Shown: in pieces, positions 48,135-57,924 of the stretch | Layout of the letters: every line of letters begins with the position of its first letter | Numbering within the stretch: the stretch's first letter is position 1 | NCBI GenBank assembly: GCA_007121015.1 | Contig: SKMN01000025.1 | Location: 1 to 64,000, forward strand | Direction of reading: 5' to 3' | DNA length: 64,000 nt | DNA from: Coriobacteriia bacterium | GTDB lineage: Bacteria > Actinomycetota > Coriobacteriia > Anaerosomatales > SLCP01 | The notes under the pieces: model-generated | Told to the model about the DNA's origin: nothing | The model's input: only the letters and a program-made list of their open reading frames with translations | Databases searched by the model: none | Made by a program: the position numbers and the translations under genes

Positions 48135-49141
48135 GCGAGACGGCCCCGACGTCGCTGCCGTGGGTCGCCGCGGCACCCCACATCGCGTCGAAGCGCAGCT
48201 GCAGGGGCATCATGCTCTGGGTCGTCGTCGCGCTGCTCCCGACGACCGGGTGGGCGGTATGGAACATGGGGTCGGTCGCCGCCTGGCTCCTCGCGACATG
48301 CATCGGCTCGGCGATGGGCACCGAGTGGCTGTGGAACCGCATCGCCCGCCGTCCGCAGACCCTGGGCGATGGCAGCGCGCTCGTCACCGGCCTGCTGCTC
48401 GCGCTCACTCTTCCGCCCCGCACGCCGCTGTGGATGGCTGTTGCCGGCGGTATCGTCGCGATAGCGCTCGCGAAGATGCTCTTCGGCGGATTGGGGTGGA
48501 ACCTCTTCAACCCGGCGCTCGTGGGGCGCGCGTTCATCTCCATCTCGTGGATCGGCGTGCTCGCCGGCGTGCGTCCGTTCCCGGGGGGCTGGTACAACGC
48601 ACTGGACGTTCCGGGCACCGGCGACCTCGACGCGATCACCGGTGCCACCCGGCTCGCTATCGCAGCGGCGGATCGGGCGGCCGACGGTGCATACGGTGTC
48701 GACCTCACGCACTACTACGCTCCACTGTTCTTCAGGAACCTCGAGGGCTCTCTCGGGGAGGTGTCGGCCGCGCTCCTGTTGTTCGGCGGCGCGCTCCTCA
48801 TAGTCAAGGGCATCATCGATTGGCGCATCCCGGTCGGCTATGTCGGCACTGTGGCGGTGCTCTCGTGGGCGTTCGGGTCCGACCCGGTGTTCAACGTCCT
48901 GGCCGGCGGACTGTTGCTCGGCGCGTTCTTCATGGCTACCGATTACGTCACCTCGCCGATGACCCCGCTCGGCCGCCTGCTGTTCGGGTGCGGGTGCGGC
49001 CTGTTCAACGTCGTGGGCCGGTTCTACGGTCCGATGCCGGAGTCCACGACCTTCGCGATCCTGTTCATGAACGGCCTCGTGCCGCTCATCGACCGCTGGT
49101 TGAGTCCTCGAACGTACGGATGGGGGCGCGGCGATGCGTAG
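48131..49141 (+). CDS. rnfD: Electron transport complex subunit RnfD
   Basis: Membrane protein; ALTLPPRTPLWMAVAGGIVAIALAKMLFGGLGWNLFNPALVGRAF; DAITGATRL. Confidence 0.92.
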   Translation: MSETAPTSLPWVAAAPHIASKRSCRGIMLWVVVALLPTTGWAVWNMGSVAAWLLATCIGSAMGTEWLWNRIARRPQTLGDGSALVTGLLLALTLPPRTPLWMAVAGGIVAIALAKMLFGGLGWNLFNPALVGRAFISISWIGVLAGVRPFPGGWYNALDVPGTGDLDAITGATRLAIAAADRAADGAYGVDLTHYYAPLFFRNLEGSLGEVSAALLLFGGALLIVKGIIDWRIPVGYVGTVAVLSWAFGSDPVFNVLAGGLLLGAFFMATDYVTSPMTPLGRLLFGCGCGLFNVVGRFYGPMPESTTFAILFMNGLVPLIDRWLSPRTYGWGRGDA

Positions 49142-49736
49142 GGCCGAGTCGACGCCGCTCAACATGGTGACCGCCGTACTCGTGACATGCGCCGTCGCGG
49201 CGACCTCGCTCACGCTCACCTACGAGGTCACCCGCGAGCGGATCCTCGCTCAAGAGCGTGCGGCGGAGGAACGGGCGTTGCGCGCGGTGATACCAGCGGG
49301 CGAGGAGTTCGAGATCGTGCCCGACGTGCTCGACGAGGCACGTGAGGCGGCAGGCGACACGCCGGTCGGCGCCGTCTACCGCGTCACGGGGGTCGACGGC
49401 ACCTTCATCGGGTGGGGTGTGCGGGCTGCACCGCGCGGATACGCCGGTCCTATCCAGCTGGTTGTGGGATTGGATAGAGCCGGGATAGTGTCAGGTGTCA
49501 GTATCATCACGATGAACGAGACTCCGGGCCTCGGCACGAAGATCGTGACCGAAGAAGGATGGATCGAGCAGTTCGTCGGCTGGGACGGGTCCGACATCGC
49601 GGCTTCGGCCCGCGATTTCGACGCGATCGCTGGTGCGACCAAGTCGGCGGTGGGGGTCCGTGAAGGCGTCGTCGCGGCCGGGCGGGTGTACGAGGACGTT
49701 CTCATGTCCGAGATGGGGGAGGTGGATGTGCCGTGA
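49134..49736 (+). CDS. rnfG: Electron transport complex subunit RnfG
   Basis: NMVTAVLVTCAVAATSLTLTYEVTRERI; FMN-attachment-like DAIAGATKSAVGVREGV. Confidence 0.92.
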   Translation: MRRAESTPLNMVTAVLVTCAVAATSLTLTYEVTRERILAQERAAEERALRAVIPAGEEFEIVPDVLDEAREAAGDTPVGAVYRVTGVDGTFIGWGVRAAPRGYAGPIQLVVGLDRAGIVSGVSIITMNETPGLGTKIVTEEGWIEQFVGWDGSDIAASARDFDAIAGATKSAVGVREGVVAAGRVYEDVLMSEMGEVDVP

Positions 49737-50392
49737 GAGAGTGGATAGCCGTCTTCAAGCGCGGGATCGCCATCGACAATCCGCTCACCGTGCTGATGAT
49801 CGGGCTCTGCGCGACGCTCGCGGTCTCGACCAAGGTCGAAGGCGCGCTCTTCATGGGCCTCGCCGTCATCTTCGTCCTCGGCATGTCGAGCGTGATCGTC
49901 TCGTCCATCCGACACCTCGTGCCCGAGAAGGTGCGCATCCCCGTGTTCATCGTCATCATCGCGTCGTTCGTGACCATCGTCGACCTGACGATGAAGGCGT
50001 TCGTTCCCGACGTCTACGACTTCCTCGGCGTGTGGATCCCGCTCATCGTGGTCAACTGCATGATCCTCGGTCGGGCCGAGGCGTTCTCGTACCACAACCC
50101 GGTCCGTCTCGCCGTGGCCGACGGGCTCGGGATGGGGAGCGGGTTCGCGATCGTCATCGTCGTACTCGCGTTCATCCGCGAGCTCTTCGGCAGTGGCGAG
50201 ATCGTCTTCCTTGGCGCGAACCTGCTCAGCCTCCCCGACGGCTACCCGGCTCCGGGCATCCTCGTGCTCTTTCCCGGCGCGTTCATCGTGTTCGGGTTCA
50301 TCGTCGCGCTCACCGCCTGGTACAACCGGCGGACCACCGGTCGCACGGTCGAGACATCGGCCCACTGCACGATCGAGGAAGGGGGGCGCTAG
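49733..50392 (+). CDS. rnfE: Electron transport complex subunit RnfE
   Basis: GIAIDNPLTVLMIGLCATLAVSTKVEGALFMGLAV. Confidence 0.92.
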   Translation: MREWIAVFKRGIAIDNPLTVLMIGLCATLAVSTKVEGALFMGLAVIFVLGMSSVIVSSIRHLVPEKVRIPVFIVIIASFVTIVDLTMKAFVPDVYDFLGVWIPLIVVNCMILGRAEAFSYHNPVRLAVADGLGMGSGFAIVIVVLAFIRELFGSGEIVFLGANLLSLPDGYPAPGILVLFPGAFIVFGFIVALTAWYNRRTTGRTVETSAHCTIEEGGR

Positions 50393-50394
50393 CC

Positions 50395-51015
50395 GTGGAG
50401 ACGCTCCAGCACTTCGCGCTCCTGCTCGTGGGTGGCGCGCTCGTGAACAACATCCTGCTCACCCGCTTCATCGGCCTCTGTCCGTTCTTCGGTGTCTCCG
50501 GGGCGATGGAGACGAGCGTAGGGATGGCCGGGGCGGTGGTGTTCGTCATGACGCTGGCCACCACGGCCACGTGGGTCTTCTGGAACGTCCTGCTCGAGCC
50601 GCTCGGTGTAGGAGAGTTCCTCTACATTCCCGCGTTCATCCTCGTGATCGCGGCACTCGTCCAGTTCGTCGAGATGTACCTGCGTAAGTCGAGTCCGGCG
50701 CTCTACCGTTCGCTCGGCATCTTCCTGCCGCTCATCACCACCAACTGCGCCGTGCTCGCTACGGCGACGGAGTCGGTGCGTCCCGGGTTCTTCATGATGG
50801 GGATCGACTACGGTTTCGGGTTCGGGGAGGCGCTCGTCTACACGATCGGTGTGGCGATCGGCTTCGGGATAGCGCTCATCAGTTTCGCGGCCCTACGCGA
50901 GAGGCTCGAGGTGGCACCCGTGCCAGAGGCGATGAAGGGCATACCGATGGCGTTCATCACCGCCGGACTCCTCTCCTTCGGGTACGTGGGGCTCGGCGGG
51001 TTGTTCGGATTGTGA
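50395..51015 (+). CDS. rnfA: Electron transport complex subunit RnfA
   Basis: LVGGALVNNILLTRFIGLCPFFGVSG; ITTNCAVLATA. Confidence 0.93.
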   Translation: METLQHFALLLVGGALVNNILLTRFIGLCPFFGVSGAMETSVGMAGAVVFVMTLATTATWVFWNVLLEPLGVGEFLYIPAFILVIAALVQFVEMYLRKSSPALYRSLGIFLPLITTNCAVLATATESVRPGFFMMGIDYGFGFGEALVYTIGVAIGFGIALISFAALRERLEVAPVPEAMKGIPMAFITAGLLSFGYVGLGGLFGL

Positions 51016-51028
51016 GAGGAGCTGCGGC

Positions 51029-51937
51029 GTGGATCTTCTGCTCATCGTGAAAGCAGCTGTGGCGCTCGGTGCGATCGGGCTGATTGCGTCGGCCCTGCTC
51101 GCGGCTGCGTCGCGGAGGTTCCACGTCGAGGCCGACCCTCGCGTCGAGCGGGTATTGAGCGTGCTTCCCGGGGCGAACTGCGGTGCGTGCGGTAATCCAT
51201 CATGTTTCTCGGCAGCCGAGGCGCTCGCCGAGGGCACGATGGAGGTGACCGGGTGCACGGCAGGTGGCCAGCGCGTTGCAGACGCGGTGGCCGATGTGCT
51301 GGGAGTCGAGAAGTGCGAGATCGCCGCAGTGGTCTCTCTCAGGCATTGTGGCGCCGGCTCCTCTGCGAAACGGCGGTACGAGTACAGCGGGATACTCTCG
51401 TGTGCTGCCGTGTCACGCCTGGCCGGCGGCGATCTGGAGTGTCCGGCAGGTTGCTTCGGTTATGGCGACTGCGTCGCGTCGTGCCCGTTCGATGCGATCT
51501 CCCTCGACGAGCGCGGGTTGCCCGTGATCGACCTCGGCCTGTGCACGGGGTGTGAAGCGTGCGTGAAGGCGTGTCCGCGCGGGCACATCCACCTGCTCGA
51601 GATGGTTCCCGAGGACGCTCCGATCGCCGTTCGCTGCAACTCGCACGACCGCCCCAAGATCCGCAAGGCCTACTGTCCGGTGTGCTGCATCGCGTGCAAG
51701 AAGTGCGAGAAGGCATGCCCGTCCGACGCCATCCACGTCATCGACCTGCTCGCCGTAGTCGACTACGAGCGGTGCACCGGGTGCGGTGCGTGCGTCGCGG
51801 TGTGTCCGCAGCAGTGTATCGACCTGCACGGGAGGGCTCTCGCAGAGCCATCGCACGAGCTCGACGGCGCGGGTGCGCAGGCGCCGGAGTTCGAGCCCGG
51901 GGAGCCCGGTGCATCCGACGGCGGTGGTCGCTCGTGA
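51029..51937 (+). CDS. rnfB: Electron transport complex subunit RnfB
   Basis: VLPGANCGACGNPSCFSAAEAL and several 4Fe-4S motifs (CTGCEACVKACP, CCIACKKCEKACP, CTGCGACVAVCP). Confidence 0.93.
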   Translation: MDLLLIVKAAVALGAIGLIASALLAAASRRFHVEADPRVERVLSVLPGANCGACGNPSCFSAAEALAEGTMEVTGCTAGGQRVADAVADVLGVEKCEIAAVVSLRHCGAGSSAKRRYEYSGILSCAAVSRLAGGDLECPAGCFGYGDCVASCPFDAISLDERGLPVIDLGLCTGCEACVKACPRGHIHLLEMVPEDAPIAVRCNSHDRPKIRKAYCPVCCIACKKCEKACPSDAIHVIDLLAVVDYERCTGCGACVAVCPQQCIDLHGRALAEPSHELDGAGAQAPEFEPGEPGASDGGGRS

Positions 51938-52293
51938 CACGGGGTGACCACGCGATCGTCGCGCTCGTTGTGGCTCTTGCGCTCGTGGTGGTGCCCGTGA
52001 CGATCGGGGCTTCGGTGCGATCGCCCGCAGAGGCGGTGCTCACCGGACCCGCAGGATCGAACAGCGTGCCTCTCGACGTACCCGCCACGTACGCGGTCGA
52101 AGGCCGGGGCGGGGTCGTGACGGTCCGTGTCGCCGACGGTCGTGCGTGGATCGCGCATGCTGAGTGTCCAGACGGACTGTGTGTCCGCTTCGGCGCCGCC
52201 GCACCCGGGCGTCCCGTCGTGTGCGCGCCTAACGGCGTAGCGGTCTCGGTGCAGGCCGGAGAGCGGGGTGCGCTCGATGCCCGCACGCGCTGA
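51934..52293 (+). CDS. NusG domain II-containing protein
   Basis: Signal/TM plus GGVVTVRVADGRAWIAHAECPDGLCVRFG...VVCAPNGVAVSV; downstream of rnfB. Confidence 0.8.
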   Translation: MTRGDHAIVALVVALALVVVPVTIGASVRSPAEAVLTGPAGSNSVPLDVPATYAVEGRGGVVTVRVADGRAWIAHAECPDGLCVRFGAAAPGRPVVCAPNGVAVSVQAGERGALDARTR

Positions 52294-52807
52294 CACGACG
52301 TCGCTCGTGCAGACGGCACTCCTGCTCGCTGTCGCTTCGGTCATCGGCTACGTCGAGGCGGTGATGTGGCCGCCGCTTCCGGTACCCGGCCTCAAACTCG
52401 GTCTGGCCAACATCGCGGTCATCATCGCGCTGGTGTCGCTCGGCCCGGCCCGGGCGGCCGCCGTTTCTTTCGGCAGGGTGCTCGTCGTCGCCCTGGCGAG
52501 CGGTACCGTGGGAGGACCGGTCTTCGCGATGTCGCTGGCTGGCGCAGCTGCCTCGCTTGCGGTGATGGTCGCGCTGCGACGGTTCGGACCGCTGTTCTCC
52601 GTGGTCGGCTGGGCGGTGGCGGGATCGGCCGTCCACTGCCTCGCGCAACTCGGTGTCTCGGCGGTGTTCGTTGGAAGCACGGCACCTCTCGCGCTGGCGC
52701 CGCTCTCCCTCGGCCTGAGCCTTCCCTCCGGGCTTGTCATCGGATGTACCGCCCGTCTCCTGATCTCCCGCATACCCCGACCTGTCCTGTCGGCTGCTGG
52801 AAGGTAA
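52268..52807 (+). CDS. Gx transporter family protein (heptaprenyl diphosphate synthase component I-like)
   Basis: PPLPVPGLKLGLANIAVIIALVSLGP hydrophobic protein; conserved place after rnf. Confidence 0.82.
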   Translation: MRSMPARADTTSLVQTALLLAVASVIGYVEAVMWPPLPVPGLKLGLANIAVIIALVSLGPARAAAVSFGRVLVVALASGTVGGPVFAMSLAGAAASLAVMVALRRFGPLFSVVGWAVAGSAVHCLAQLGVSAVFVGSTAPLALAPLSLGLSLPSGLVIGCTARLLISRIPRPVLSAAGR

Positions 52808-52821
52808 GGAGGTGGGCGCCG

Positions 52822-53484
52822 ATGGCGCCTCGCCTGATGGGAAGCGAGCGTACCCCGCGTACGCTCGTTCTCTCCGGTCACCTGGAGTCTGTGTCCGACG
52901 CTGCGCTGCTCTCGATACTCATCGGGGAGGAGGGCGAGGAGCGTGGCCGAAGGCTGCTCGAAGCCTACCCGGTGCCGGATGCGCTCTGGAGAGCGAGCGC
53001 GGAAGACCTCACGTCGGTACCAGGGGTGGGCCCGGCCGGTGCCGCGCGCGTGCTCGCGTGCCTCGAGATGAGCAGGCGGGCCGCAGTGTGGCGTGGCGGG
53101 AGTCAGCGCAGCATCCAGACGCCAGAGGACGTCGTTGCCCTGTGCTGGCCGCAACTGCGCGGTGCCGAACGGGAACACTTCTGGTCACTCGCCCTCAACA
53201 CGAAGAACCGGCTCGTGCGCATGGTGGAGATCTCGGTCGGGAGCCTGAACGCGTCGATCGTACATCCGCGCGAGCTCTTCAAGGAGGCAGTGCGGTGCTC
53301 GGCGGCCTCGGTGGTGGTCGTGCACAATCATCCGAGCGGTGACCCGACACCGTCGGGAGCGGATATCCAGCTTACAAGGAGACTCGTCAGGGCGGGTGAC
53401 GTCCTCGGCATCGAAGTGCTCGACCACGTCATCATCGGCGATGGAGGAGAGCACGCGTCTCTGCGGGACCTCGGCCTCATGTGA
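52822..53484 (+). CDS. radC: RadC family (JAB domain) protein
   Basis: HNHPSGDPTPSGADIQLT and DHVIIGDG; SD aggaggtg. Confidence 0.92.
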   Translation: MAPRLMGSERTPRTLVLSGHLESVSDAALLSILIGEEGEERGRRLLEAYPVPDALWRASAEDLTSVPGVGPAGAARVLACLEMSRRAAVWRGGSQRSIQTPEDVVALCWPQLRGAEREHFWSLALNTKNRLVRMVEISVGSLNASIVHPRELFKEAVRCSAASVVVVHNHPSGDPTPSGADIQLTRRLVRAGDVLGIEVLDHVIIGDGGEHASLRDLGLM

Positions 53485-53592
53485 GTGGCGCGCATCCGTC
53501 ACCGTCCCGACACCTGGTCACCATACGTCGCTGTGCTACACTCATCCGGTCCGGGAGCAGGGAGTTCGCGTGCGAAAGGAGCCGCACCGACC

Positions 53593-54633
53593 GTGTCGCT
53601 CATCGACATGTTCTTCAACTCGTGGGGCGGTGACATGGCCGTCGACCTCGGGACAGCGAATACACTCGTGTCCGTGCGTGGCAGAGGCATCGTGCTCATC
53701 GAGCCTTCGGTCGTCGCGGTGGAAAAGGACACGAAACGCGTGTTGGCCGTGGGCATCGAGGCCAAACGCATGTTGGGTCGTACCCCCGGCAGCATCGTCG
53801 CTATCCGTCCGCTCAAGGACGGCGTGATCGCGGACTTCGAGGTCACCGAGTCGATGCTTCGCTACTTCATCAGCAAGACGCGCGTGAAGCGTTACCCCTG
53901 GCAGCCTAAGCCTCGGGTCGTGGTCTGCGTGCCGAGCGGCGTGACCGAGGTCGAGAAGCGCGCCGTCTTCGAGGCGACGATGCAGGCGGGCGCGCGACAG
54001 GCGTACCTCATCGAGGAGCCGATGGCCGCAGCTATCGGGTCGGGCCTGCCGATCCAGGAGCCCACCGGCAACATGGTCGTCGACGTCGGCGGCGGGACCA
54101 CCGAGGTGGCGGTCATATCGCTCGGCGGCATCGTCGTGGCGCAGTCGATCAGGATAGCCGGCGACGAGTTCGACGAGGCGATCATCGGCCACGTCAAGCG
54201 GGCGTACAACGTACTCATCGGCGAGAGGACGGCCGAGGAGATCAAGTTCGAGATCGGCAGCGCGTGGCCGCTGCTCGAGGAGATCGATGTCGAGATACGC
54301 GGACGGGACCTCCTCACGGGCCTGCCGCGCACGGTCACGATGGAGTCCGAGGAGATCCGCGAGGCCCTCGAGGAGCCGATAGCCGCCATCGTAGCGGCCG
54401 TGAAGGGCACCCTCGAGCAGACACCGCCAGAACTGGCAAGCGACCTTATGGAGTACGGGATCGTGCTCACCGGCGGCGGGGCCTTGCTCAAGGGGCTCGA
54501 CGAGCGGATCAAGCACGAGACGGGTATGCCCGTGCACGTCTCGGAGAACGCGTTGACCAACGTGGTCGACGGGTCCGCGCAAGCCCTCGAGGAGATCGAC
54601 GCGCTCAAGAAGGTCCTCACTGGCTCACGGTAG
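53593..54633 (+). CDS. mreB: Rod shape-determining protein MreB
   Basis: [40 protein letters not shown]. Confidence 0.95.
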   Translation: MSLIDMFFNSWGGDMAVDLGTANTLVSVRGRGIVLIEPSVVAVEKDTKRVLAVGIEAKRMLGRTPGSIVAIRPLKDGVIADFEVTESMLRYFISKTRVKRYPWQPKPRVVVCVPSGVTEVEKRAVFEATMQAGARQAYLIEEPMAAAIGSGLPIQEPTGNMVVDVGGGTTEVAVISLGGIVVAQSIRIAGDEFDEAIIGHVKRAYNVLIGERTAEEIKFEIGSAWPLLEEIDVEIRGRDLLTGLPRTVTMESEEIREALEEPIAAIVAAVKGTLEQTPPELASDLMEYGIVLTGGGALLKGLDERIKHETGMPVHVSENALTNVVDGSAQALEEIDALKKVLTGSR

Positions 54634-54642
54634 GAACACACC

Positions 54643-55497
54643 ATGAGGTTCTCTCAGCGCGAGAAATCAGGCGGCGGCTGGGTGCTTGTCGCGCTCGTCA
54701 TCGTAGCGTTCCTGCTTACGACCCTTTACTACCGCGAGGGCGAGGCTGGACCGCTTCGCCAGGTCCGCAGTGTCGTCCACGGCGTGACGGCCCCAGTCGG
54801 CCGGGCGGGAGCGTTCCTCACGTCTCCTGTGAGAGCCGTCGGCGGTTGGTTGTCGGGGGTGACCGTCTCGCGCGCCGAGCTCGAAGCGCTCGAGGACCAG
54901 AATGCGACGCTGCGCCAGCGCATCGTCGAGCTCGAGGAAGCACGGCTCGAGAACGAGCGTCTCCGTGAACTCGTCGGGTTCGTCGAGGCGCGCGAATTCG
55001 ACGCGGTCGGAGCCCGCATCATCGCGCGACCGGTCAATGTGTGGGAAGCGGTCGTGACGATCGATGCCGGTACCGCCGACGGCATCGAGCCGGAGATGCC
55101 GGTGCTCACCGCACACGGGTTGCTCGGCAAAGTGACAGAGGTGTCGGAGCGATCGAGCAGGGTGAGACTCATCACGGACCAGCAGAGCGGCGTCGCCGCG
55201 ATGCTGCAATCGAGCAGGGCCGAGGGAGTGGTCACCGGCTCCATCGACGGAGAGCTGTCCATGGAGTTCGTGAGCAGGGAGGCGACCGTGACCGTCGGTG
55301 ACGCTGTCTTGAGTTCCGGACTCGGCGGCGTATATCCGCGCGGGCTGTTCATCGGCGAGGTCGCCCAAGTGCAACAGGCTGAGGCCGACCTTCATCCCGC
55401 GATACGCGTGCGCTCCAACGTCCGGTTGGCGTCCATCGAGGAGGTGCTCGTCCTTATCGGTGTCGTCGGCGAGGTCGAGGGAGGGGGTGGAGAGTGA
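54643..55497 (+). CDS. mreC: Rod shape-determining protein MreC
   Basis: N-terminal TM, coiled coil, GLLGKVTEVSERSSRVRLITD; mre locus. Confidence 0.93.
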   Translation: MRFSQREKSGGGWVLVALVIVAFLLTTLYYREGEAGPLRQVRSVVHGVTAPVGRAGAFLTSPVRAVGGWLSGVTVSRAELEALEDQNATLRQRIVELEEARLENERLRELVGFVEAREFDAVGARIIARPVNVWEAVVTIDAGTADGIEPEMPVLTAHGLLGKVTEVSERSSRVRLITDQQSGVAAMLQSSRAEGVVTGSIDGELSMEFVSREATVTVGDAVLSSGLGGVYPRGLFIGEVAQVQQAEADLHPAIRVRSNVRLASIEEVLVLIGVVGEVEGGGGE

Positions 55498-56006
55498 GTC
55501 GTGTACTCCCGGCAGCGGGCTCACTGCTCGTAGCGCTCCTCTTGCACGTCGGGCTCGCGCCGTACATCGCCATCGGCGGGGTGTCGCCCAACATCTTGCT
55601 GGTCGTCGTGGTCACGCTCGGGCTCGCTCAGGGTCCGCGTGCCGGGATGTTCGCCGGCTTCGCTGGTGGCCTTCTCTTTGACCTCGTGGGCACGGCTCCC
55701 ATCGGCCCGGGCGCGCTCGTGTTCTGTCTTGCTGCCTACCTGGCGGGCTCGCTCAAGGAGAACACGTTCGCAGAAGGCTGGTCGGTGCCGCTCGTCGTCT
55801 TGTTCTTGGCCAGTGTGGTGGCGGAGACGGCATACGGGATCGCACTCGCTTTCCTCGGCGAAGGAGCGATGGGCTTCCTCGCGTTCCTCACGGTCGTCGT
55901 GCCGGGTGCGCTGTATAATGTGGCGACGGCGGTCGTGGTCTATCCATGGCTGGCCCGGTTCTTGCGTGACGAGCGCTCGATGACCATGTTCCGGCGCCTG
56001 TCGTAA
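55494..56006 (+). CDS. mreD: Rod shape-determining protein MreD
   Basis: Small polytopic membrane protein after mreC. Confidence 0.88.
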   Translation: MSRVLPAAGSLLVALLLHVGLAPYIAIGGVSPNILLVVVVTLGLAQGPRAGMFAGFAGGLLFDLVGTAPIGPGALVFCLAAYLAGSLKENTFAEGWSVPLVVLFLASVVAETAYGIALAFLGEGAMGFLAFLTVVVPGALYNVATAVVVYPWLARFLRDERSMTMFRRLS

Positions 56007-56060
56007 GACGGCGTCGGCCCCTCGCCGTCGTCACCTTCCGGGGGCTTCAGGGAGATTTCC

Positions 56061-57917
56061 ATGTCCACCTACCAGGAACGATTGAGACATCGCTACGCCG
56101 TGCTCGCGGCGGCGTTCCTTGTCGCGCTCGGCGTACTCTTCATCCGGTTGTGGAGCATGCAGGTCCTCTCGGGTGACGAGTTCGCGGCTGCCGCGGAGAA
56201 CAACCGGGTGCGAGAGATCGCGATCGAAGCCCCGCGCGGCCGGATCCTCGACCGCAACGGTGAGCCGCTTGTGACGAACCGCTCGACCCTCGGCGTCACG
56301 GTCCCTCCTACGGCGATGAACGACGAGGACCTCCTCTACCGGCTCTCCGTCGTGCTCGACATGCCCTACGATGACGTGGTCGAGCGTGTCTCCTCGGTCA
56401 GGGAGGCGCCGCTCAAGCCGCGTCTCGTCGCCGTCGACGTCCCGATGCGCGTCGTCGCCTATCTCGCGGAACACCAGACCGACTTTCCCGGGGTCGAGGT
56501 ATCCGTCGTCCCGGTGCGCGAGTACCCGCACGGCATGCTTGCGGCACACGTCCTCGGTTACACGGGCGAGATCTCCGAGGTACAGCTCGAGGAGACGGAC
56601 ATGGCCGACTACGCGTTCGGAGACATCGTCGGCAAGTCCGGAGCCGAGCGCCAGTACGAGTCGGTGCTGCAGGGCCTCAAGGGATACCAGCGCGTCGAGG
56701 TCGACGCGATGGGCTCGCCTCGCAGGGTCATCGACGAGGCCGAGCCGGTCGCCGGACGCGACATCATGCTGACGATCGACATCGACGTCCAGGCGGTGGC
56801 CGAGCAGGCGCTCGTCGACGCGCTCGCCGACGCGCGTGCCGACGAGTTCCCGAACGCACGGGCGGGCGCCGCGGTCGCGCTCGACGTGCGGACGGGCGAA
56901 GTGCTCGCGATGGCGAGTATGCCGACGTACGACCCGACCCTGTTCACCGGCGGTATCTCACAGGTCGAGTGGGACCGCCTCAATGCCAAGGACAGCGAGT
57001 ACCCGCTCAACAACCGTGCGATCCAGGCGGCGTATCCGCCTGCCTCCACGTTCAAGGTGGTGACTGCGCTTGCCGGACTCGAGCACGGTGTCACGTCGAC
57101 GGGCAGCTCGTACTATTGCACCGGCCTGTGGACCGGGATGGGCGAGGAGTGGGGCAAGCGGTGTTGGAACCGCCGCGGGCACGGCTCGATCGGTTTCACC
57201 GGCGGCATGGCCCACTCGTGCGACACCGTGTATTACGAGATCGGCCACGAGCTACACAAGCGTGGCAACGAGGAACTTCAGGCGTGGTCGCGCAGGTTCG
57301 GTCTTGGCTCCACGCTCGGGATCGACCTGCCGGGAGAGGTCGAGGGCAGGGTCCCCGACGCCGCGTGGAAGGCGGAGTTCAACCGCAACTACCCCGAGTA
57401 CCGTGCGTGGCTCCCAGGCGACACGGTCAACATCTCGATCGGCCAGGGCGACATGCTCACGACCCCGCTGCAGATGGCCGCCGCGTTCGCGGGGATAGGC
57501 AACGGCGGCGAGATCATGCGTCCGTACGTCCTGAAGGAGGTACTCGATTCGAAGGGCGAGTCGGTCCGCACGTCCGAGCCCGAGGTCGTCCAGGAGATCG
57601 GGGCCTCCGAGGCGAACCTGAGGGCGGTCCACGAGTCCCTCATCGCGGTCACCACGCAGGGCACCGGCGCGAGCGCGTTCCGGTCGTTCGGTGCGACCGT
57701 GGCCGGCAAGACGGGTACCGCCGAGGTCTACGGTCGTGACGACTACGCGTGGTTCACGGCATACGCTCCGGCCGAGGACCCCCGGTACGCGGTCGCCGTC
57801 GTCCTCGAACAGGGCGGTCACGGTGGTGCGATAGCCGGGCCCGCGGCCCGCTCCATCCTCGCCCGACTACTCGGCCTCCCGGTCGACCACATCACCGCCG
57901 AGGACAGGTCACGGTGA
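56061..57917 (+). CDS. mrdA: Penicillin-binding protein 2
   Basis: YPPASTFKVVTAL (SxxK), HSCDTVYYEIG, AGKTGTAEV. Confidence 0.94.
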   Translation: MSTYQERLRHRYAVLAAAFLVALGVLFIRLWSMQVLSGDEFAAAAENNRVREIAIEAPRGRILDRNGEPLVTNRSTLGVTVPPTAMNDEDLLYRLSVVLDMPYDDVVERVSSVREAPLKPRLVAVDVPMRVVAYLAEHQTDFPGVEVSVVPVREYPHGMLAAHVLGYTGEISEVQLEETDMADYAFGDIVGKSGAERQYESVLQGLKGYQRVEVDAMGSPRRVIDEAEPVAGRDIMLTIDIDVQAVAEQALVDALADARADEFPNARAGAAVALDVRTGEVLAMASMPTYDPTLFTGGISQVEWDRLNAKDSEYPLNNRAIQAAYPPASTFKVVTALAGLEHGVTSTGSSYYCTGLWTGMGEEWGKRCWNRRGHGSIGFTGGMAHSCDTVYYEIGHELHKRGNEELQAWSRRFGLGSTLGIDLPGEVEGRVPDAAWKAEFNRNYPEYRAWLPGDTVNISIGQGDMLTTPLQMAAAFAGIGNGGEIMRPYVLKEVLDSKGESVRTSEPEVVQEIGASEANLRAVHESLIAVTTQGTGASAFRSFGATVAGKTGTAEVYGRDDYAWFTAYAPAEDPRYAVAVVLEQGGHGGAIAGPAARSILARLLGLPVDHITAEDRSR

Positions 57918-57924
57918 TGCGACG

